Part shown: piece by piece, positions 59,951 to 64,000 of the stretch
How positions within the stretch are numbered: the stretch's first letter is position 1
Layout of the letters: each line of letters starts with the position of its first letter
Assembly (NCBI GenBank): GCA_947627045.1
Contig: CANQUM010000005.1
Location: 1-64,000, forward strand
Origin: an uncultured Clostridia bacterium
GTDB lineage: Bacteria > Bacillota > Clostridia > Oscillospirales > Ruminococcaceae
Reading direction: 5' to 3'
Length of the DNA: 64,000 bases
Translations under genes and position numbers: made by a program
The notes under the pieces: generated by a model
The model's input: only the letters and a program-made list of their open reading frames with translations
Databases searched by the model: none
What the model was told of the DNA's origin: nothing

Positions 59951-61234
59951 TTAATTCCCTGAATTTATGCTTATCAATCCTTTATTCAGTAATTCCATTG
60001 CCGACAGTATTACGCCCAGCTTACCGGTATGATAAGTGATACCGCCCTGAAGCCATGCTACAAACGGCTCTCTTATGGGTGCATCGGCAGAAAGCTCTAT
60101 GGACGCTCCCATTGTAAAAGCGCCTGCTGCCATAATAACCTTGCTGTCATAGCCAGGCATATCCCAAGCCTCAGGAACAGCAAAACTGTCAACAGGAGAA
60201 CCTTTTTGTATTCCCTGACAAAACGCAGTTAGCCTTTGTTCGTCTCCCAACAGAATCGAAGCTATTATATCAGTTCGCTTTTCACAGCTTTCAGGAAACG
60301 TCTTAAAGCCCAGTTTTTCATAAAACCTACAGGCAAATGCAGAGGTTTTTAAAGCCGACTCAACAACCTGAGGTGCCATAAAAAATCCAAGCAAAATCTC
60401 TCTGTTCTTATCAAGCGAGCAGCCTACTTCTTTTCCCATTCCGATACAGGTAAGTCTGTCGGCGCACTTTTCTATCAAATCAGCTTTTCCCGCTATGTAA
60501 CCGCCTGTAGAAGCTATTCCTCCGCCCGGATTTTTTATCAATGAGCCTATTATCAAATCCGCTCCTACGTCAAGCGGTTCACTCTTTTCAACAAACTCGC
60601 CGTAGCAATTGTCCACCATAACGATTACATTCTCATTAGCAGATTTTGCAGTCTTAACTATTCTCTCTATAGTGTCAATGCAAAGCGACGGGCGAAGTGA
60701 ATATCCTCTTGAACGCTGAATGTAAATAACCTTTGCCGTCTGTGCTTTTTTATAAATCTCATCATAATCTGGAGTTCCATCTGAAAGCAGATCAACCTGT
60801 CTGTAAATAACGCCGAAATCCACAAGCGAACCGCTTCCGTTTGTATTTCTTATGCCAATCACTTCTTCTAAGGTGTCATACGGCTTTCCTGTTACAGAAA
60901 CCAATTTATCTCCCGCTCTCAACACCCCGAACAAAGCAGTAGAAAGCGCATGAGTTCCGTTGACAAATGTATGGCGCACCAAAGCGTCCTCTCCTCCGAA
61001 AGTCTGAGCAAACACCTTGTCTATCGTATCTCTGCCGACATCTCCGTATCCGTAGCCAGTTGTGCCCTTTAAACAGCTTTCAGACACCCGATTGTCTATA
61101 AAAGCTTTTAAGACCTTCTGTCCGTTGTATTCAGCTATTTTGGCGAAATCTGCAAATATGTCTCTGCATTCGGCTTCAGCCTCATCGGCAAGACTTAAAA
61201 GTCTTTTATCTATATCAAAAAAAGAATTATTCAT
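59951..61234 (-). CDS. Methionine gamma-lyase-like PLP enzyme (aluminium resistance protein family)
   Basis: 427 residues of the family annotated as aluminium resistance protein, related to cystathionine/methionine gamma-lyases. The PLP site is visible: VDNCYGEFVE for the cofactor Asp (near 207-216) and the Schiff-base Lys in GSLIKNPGGGIA (near 230-241). The early YGYGDVGRDT stretch is typical. It overlaps the acetyltransferase gene by 8 bases. The substrate is not established; the name of the family comes from an early genetic screen. Confidence 0.88.
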   Translation of the reverse strand: MNNSFFDIDKRLLSLADEAEAECRDIFADFAKIAEYNGQKVLKAFIDNRVSESCLKGTTGYGYGDVGRDTIDKVFAQTFGGEDALVRHTFVNGTHALSTALFGVLRAGDKLVSVTGKPYDTLEEVIGIRNTNGSGSLVDFGVIYRQVDLLSDGTPDYDEIYKKAQTAKVIYIQRSRGYSLRPSLCIDTIERIVKTAKSANENVIVMVDNCYGEFVEKSEPLDVGADLIIGSLIKNPGGGIASTGGYIAGKADLIEKCADRLTCIGMGKEVGCSLDKNREILLGFFMAPQVVESALKTSAFACRFYEKLGFKTFPESCEKRTDIIASILLGDEQRLTAFCQGIQKGSPVDSFAVPEAWDMPGYDSKVIMAAGAFTMGASIELSADAPIREPFVAWLQGGITYHTGKLGVILSAMELLNKGLISINSGN

Positions 61235-62012
61235 CTATGTCTTTCCTTTCAAGCACTATGTCATTATAAATGGGAAGAAAGCCTATTTCAGTATAATAGC
61301 TTACGTTATAGCTTCTTGCAAAAAGCTGAACTGAAAATCCGTCTTCGTTCAGCCGCTCACCTATCCAATACAAAAGCTCTCTTGCATGGTGCTTACCACG
61401 CTCTTTAGGTATCGTAGCAACATGACCTATAAATGCAATGCCGTCAATAATATACTGTATAGTTGCAGATGAGCAGTTGTTAAGCGTAAAGCTCTGCGAA
61501 AGACCTTTTCTTACCCTGTGCGACGTATCTGTCAGCCACAGCGAATATGAATTTTTTATTGCAGGAAAGCTTGTTGCCAAAATATCATACACATCGTCCA
61601 GTTTAGGCAATTCATTTACGTCCAGCTGCGGAATGTGATCTTTACATACAAACTCAAACATAGTTCTGTCAAACACGTTGTAGTCATCAGCTATTATTTT
61701 ACTCAGCTTTTTTGAATAGCTAAACCCCAGTTCAACTGTAACAGGCTTTGTCATAAAAATGAGAGTTGCAAGCTCAGAAATCTCATTATCAGAAAGAGTG
61801 TGGCCTTCAAAAACAGAAACTACCATAGACGCATTGAAAACCGATACCACAGCGTCATTATCGGTGCACTCATTTTCCCGAACAAAATAAAATCTACAAA
61901 AATCGTAGCTTACACCATAGGCCAAAAAATGCGATTTTATACGTCTTGAATAGTGATTTTTTTCAAGGGTATCCAACAGCTTTTCAGTTATGTCTTGAGT
62001 TTCTGTTATCAT
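61227..62012 (-). CDS. GNAT family N-acetyltransferase
   Basis: 261 residues. The acetyl-CoA binding motif A of the GNAT fold is visible in the C-terminal third: IAFIGHVATIPKERGKHHARELLYWIGERL (parts near 205-235), with the R-G-x-x-x-A variant of Q/RxxGxG/A. The N-terminal half is an extra domain without a motif I know. Substrate unknown. It overlaps the PLP enzyme gene by 8 bases, suggesting a shared transcript. Confidence 0.8.
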   Translation of the reverse strand: MITETQDITEKLLDTLEKNHYSRRIKSHFLAYGVSYDFCRFYFVRENECTDNDAVVSVFNASMVVSVFEGHTLSDNEISELATLIFMTKPVTVELGFSYSKKLSKIIADDYNVFDRTMFEFVCKDHIPQLDVNELPKLDDVYDILATSFPAIKNSYSLWLTDTSHRVRKGLSQSFTLNNCSSATIQYIIDGIAFIGHVATIPKERGKHHARELLYWIGERLNEDGFSVQLFARSYNVSYYTEIGFLPIYNDIVLERKDIDE

Positions 62013-62070
62013 TTATATAATTTCTCCCAAACAAAGAGAATTCCTCCGTTTTTAAGTTCTTAACTCAACT

Positions 62071-63093
62071 TTACTGCCTGTCATAAAGTTTAATTAAAAT
62101 AGACTTTACAAGCTCAAGTGAATTGATCATATCTTTTTTATTAGCTACGCAGGACGGCGAGTGTATATACCTGCACGGAACTGATACGGCTAAAGTTTTA
62201 ACTCCGCCTCTTGAAATATGAATAGCTCCTGCGTCGTTTCCTCCCGCTATCATAGTTTTAGTCTGACAGGGAATGTTATTCTCTTTTGCTGTTTCAAAAG
62301 CAAGATTATAAAGCTCTTTATTATAAACCGTTGACTTATCCATAAAGGATACAACAGGTCCGCTTTTGCATTTGCAAACAGATTTTTCTCCCTCAGAAAG
62401 AGGAATATCAGCCGCAGTTGTAGCCTCTATAACAATTGCATAATCAGGGTTTACCGTGTATGCTGCCGCTGCTGCTCCGCGAAGTCCTATCTCCTCCTGA
62501 ACAACAAAAGTAAAATATGTGTCATATTCAAGCTCGCTTTCAATAAGCTCAAGCAAAAGCGCACAGCCGAATCTGTCATCAATAGCCTTTGATTTTATAA
62601 ATCCGTCTCCGAACTCTGTAAAATCAGATTTAAAGTAAACGCTTTCCCCTAATGATACCGCTTTTTCAGCTTCATCACGGTTTTTAGCGCCGATGTCAAC
62701 AGTCAGCTTGTCAAAAGGCACCGCCTTGTCCCTTTCATCAATTGAAAGGTTATGAATTGCGACCCCTCCGATAACTCCGTCAGTATTATTTTTGCCGACT
62801 GTAACCTGACGTCCGAAAACAACTCCGGGATCAACGCCGCCGACGCTTTCCACCTTCAGACTTCCGTCGTCATTTATATATTTAACTATCAGTCCTACCT
62901 CGTCCATATGAGCAGACAGCAAAACCTTATTTTGGGGTGTTTTTATTCCTTTTTTTAATGCAATAATATTACCCAGATTATCGATCTTGCACTCACACTT
63001 ATCAGAGATTCGTGAAATTATATATTCTCTTATACTGTCCTCATCACCTGAAATCCCGTTTAAAAGGCAAAGATCACGCAAAGTATCAAACAT
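62071..63093 (-). CDS. M42 family zinc aminopeptidase (first of tandem pair)
   Basis: 340 residues. M42 (FrvX/glutamyl aminopeptidase-like) metallopeptidase that works as a dodecamer. Ligands: SAHMDEVG (His and Asp near 60-67), a bridging Asp in AIDDRFG (near 165-171), the catalytic Glu pair in VVQEEIGLRGAAAA (near 202-215), the EAT (near 225) Glu/Asp, and the final His in VPCRYIHSP (near 310). Downstream of a second M42 gene that overlaps by 8 bases. Confidence 0.94.
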   Translation of the reverse strand: MFDTLRDLCLLNGISGDEDSIREYIISRISDKCECKIDNLGNIIALKKGIKTPQNKVLLSAHMDEVGLIVKYINDDGSLKVESVGGVDPGVVFGRQVTVGKNNTDGVIGGVAIHNLSIDERDKAVPFDKLTVDIGAKNRDEAEKAVSLGESVYFKSDFTEFGDGFIKSKAIDDRFGCALLLELIESELEYDTYFTFVVQEEIGLRGAAAAAYTVNPDYAIVIEATTAADIPLSEGEKSVCKCKSGPVVSFMDKSTVYNKELYNLAFETAKENNIPCQTKTMIAGGNDAGAIHISRGGVKTLAVSVPCRYIHSPSCVANKKDMINSLELVKSILIKLYDRQ

Positions 63094-64000
63094 CAGCTTC
63101 CGCCCCTTTTCTTAAAAATTCTGCAATAAGCCTTGCCGAATTTTCAATATCAGAAATTGATATAACCTCAACAGGAGTGTGCATATATTTAAGAGGTATT
63201 GAAACAGTAACTGTTTTTACTCCGCCTCTTGTTACTCCGATAGCGTCAGCGTTTGTACCTGTTGTGCCTCCCATGACCTCGATCTGATAGGGTATTTTTT
63301 CTGTTTTTGCAATCTGAATAAACCTGTTTGACATATCTTTTGAAAGCGACGGAGAAACACCGATCATAGGACCTTTTCCCATTTCTCCGCATGTATATTT
63401 TTTATCACCTTCAACTCTTGCAAATGAGACGTCAACAGCTATCGCCATATCGGGGTTTACCTTATAAGCCGCCGTTTTAGCTCCCCTCTCTCCTGTCTCC
63501 TCCTGAGACGACAATACCACAGAAAGCGAACAGTTAAGACTTTCAAAATCATTCTTTAATATCTCAAGCGTCTGAATAAGCGTTAAAACACCTGCCCTGT
63601 CGTCAAGACATTTAGAGGTTACCCTGTCGTCTAAAAGCGGACACGGTTCATTTGATATAATAACTCTGTCGCCTAAAGAAACCATTTTCTCGGCTTCTTC
63701 TTTTGACAGACCGATGTCAATAAAAACATCATCCAGCTTAGGTGCTTTTTTTTCATCTGTTTCTAAGTGCGGCGGCGTTGACGTTGTAACTCCATAAATT
63801 CTTTGCCCGTCTGAGCACAGCACCTCAACCTGCTGAGCTAAAAGCAAACGCCTGTCTGTTCCGCCGCAGTTTGAAATTTTCAAAAAACCCTCGTCAGTAA
63901 TGTATGTTACAATAAAACCTATCTCGTCAATGTGAGCGTCAAGCATTATATGAGGTTTACCCTTTTCACGCTTTCCAATATTGGCAATAACATTTCCAAA
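63086..64000 (-). CDS. M42 family zinc aminopeptidase (second of pair), 5' end outside the window
   Basis: The frame is open from 63946 through the right edge: the codons between 64000 and 63947 read GNVIANIGKREKGKPHI, exactly the M42 stretch that precedes the LDAHIDEIG metal motif. The ATG at 63946 is therefore internal and the true start lies beyond 64000. Ligands seen: LDAHIDEIG, KCLDDRAG, SSQEETGERGA and IPLKYMHTP. The gene overlaps the other M42 gene by 8 bases, so this is a tandem duplicate pair. At least 305 residues; roughly 35 are missing. Confidence 0.92.
   Translation of the reverse strand, partial: FGNVIANIGKREKGKPHIMLDAHIDEIGFIVTYITDEGFLKISNCGGTDRRLLLAQQVEVLCSDGQRIYGVTTSTPPHLETDEKKAPKLDDVFIDIGLSKEEAEKMVSLGDRVIISNEPCPLLDDRVTSKCLDDRAGVLTLIQTLEILKNDFESLNCSLSVVLSSQEETGERGAKTAAYKVNPDMAIAVDVSFARVEGDKKYTCGEMGKGPMIGVSPSLSKDMSNRFIQIAKTEKIPYQIEVMGGTTGTNADAIGVTRGGVKTVTVSIPLKYMHTPVEVISISDIENSARLIAEFLRKGAEADV

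Noticed and set aside
61438-61638. Plus-strand frames in the acetyltransferase and M42 genes
   Set aside because: Short, without motifs or Shine-Dalgarno, and fully inside well-supported minus-strand genes.

Overview
The window is a compact, AT-rich bacterial chromosome segment that looks like a Gram-positive Clostridia member, most likely a Ruminococcus-type gut anaerobe (Oscillospiraceae). This rests on gene content: the IspH-ribosomal protein S1 fusion, Rex, HPr kinase, RapZ/WhiA, the TepA/YlzJ/FtsK group, RadA, a PcrA-type helicase, an extracellular GH5 glucanase and Na+-decarboxylase subunits. There are no rRNA or tRNA genes, CRISPR arrays, phages or complete insertion sequences. Almost everything is housekeeping, in long minus-strand runs; the plus-strand exceptions are the AI-2E-family permease, radA and the acn-icd-rex operon.

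Layout. 1-7.7 kb: a minus-strand shikimate cluster (aroB, aroA, a Nudix gene, aroC, a DUF4364 gene) and a PcrA-type helicase, separated by copies of a structured ~100-bp repeat. 7.9-13.4 kb: an AI-2E-family permease; a riboflavin ECF S component (ribU) behind an FMN riboswitch with a terminator; aroQ-M24 peptidase-efp; an endonuclease IV-like gene. 13.5-21.2 kb: another repeat copy, radA, a secreted GH5 glucanase with a strong promoter, and two ABC exporter half-transporter genes behind a ~315-nt leader with short ORFs, a G9 run and an attenuator-like hairpin. 21.3-33 kb: ispH-rpsA fusion, cmk-plsC fusion, HI0933-type flavoprotein, RpiR regulator, DUF3006 plus metallo-beta-lactamase pair, ftsK, uppP, ylzJ-like, tepA. 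33.2-37.7 kb: acn, a small membrane protein gene, icd and rex, with a near-consensus Rex operator over the -35 box. 37.8-46.5 kb: YfbR-type nucleotidase, oadB/oadG without an alpha subunit, a small membrane protein-recD2-comF operon, pnp, rpsO. 46.6-64 kb: folD, lgt, two M16 peptidase-like genes, dnaE, whiA, rapZ, murB, a PHP phosphatase gene, hprK, a methionine gamma-lyase-like gene, an acetyltransferase gene, and two M42 aminopeptidase genes, the last cut by the right edge.

How the genes work together. aroB, aroQ, aroA and aroC supply four of the seven shikimate steps. Aconitase and isocitrate dehydrogenase would make 2-oxoglutarate for glutamate synthesis, with Rex as the likely NADH sensor that represses its own operon. 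UppP, Lgt, MurB, PlsC, RapZ and WhiA concern the envelope and division; PcrA, RadA, RecD2, ComF, DnaE and the AP-endonuclease-like protein concern DNA metabolism; IspH-S1, EF-P, S15 and PNPase concern translation and RNA turnover.

The most unusual items are the dispersed hairpin repeat, with a compensatory stem change between loci; the leader of the ABC exporter pair; the Rex-controlled acn-icd operon; the cmk-plsC fusion; and the absence of yvcK between rapZ and whiA. All functions are inferred from sequence motifs by reading; no database search was run.
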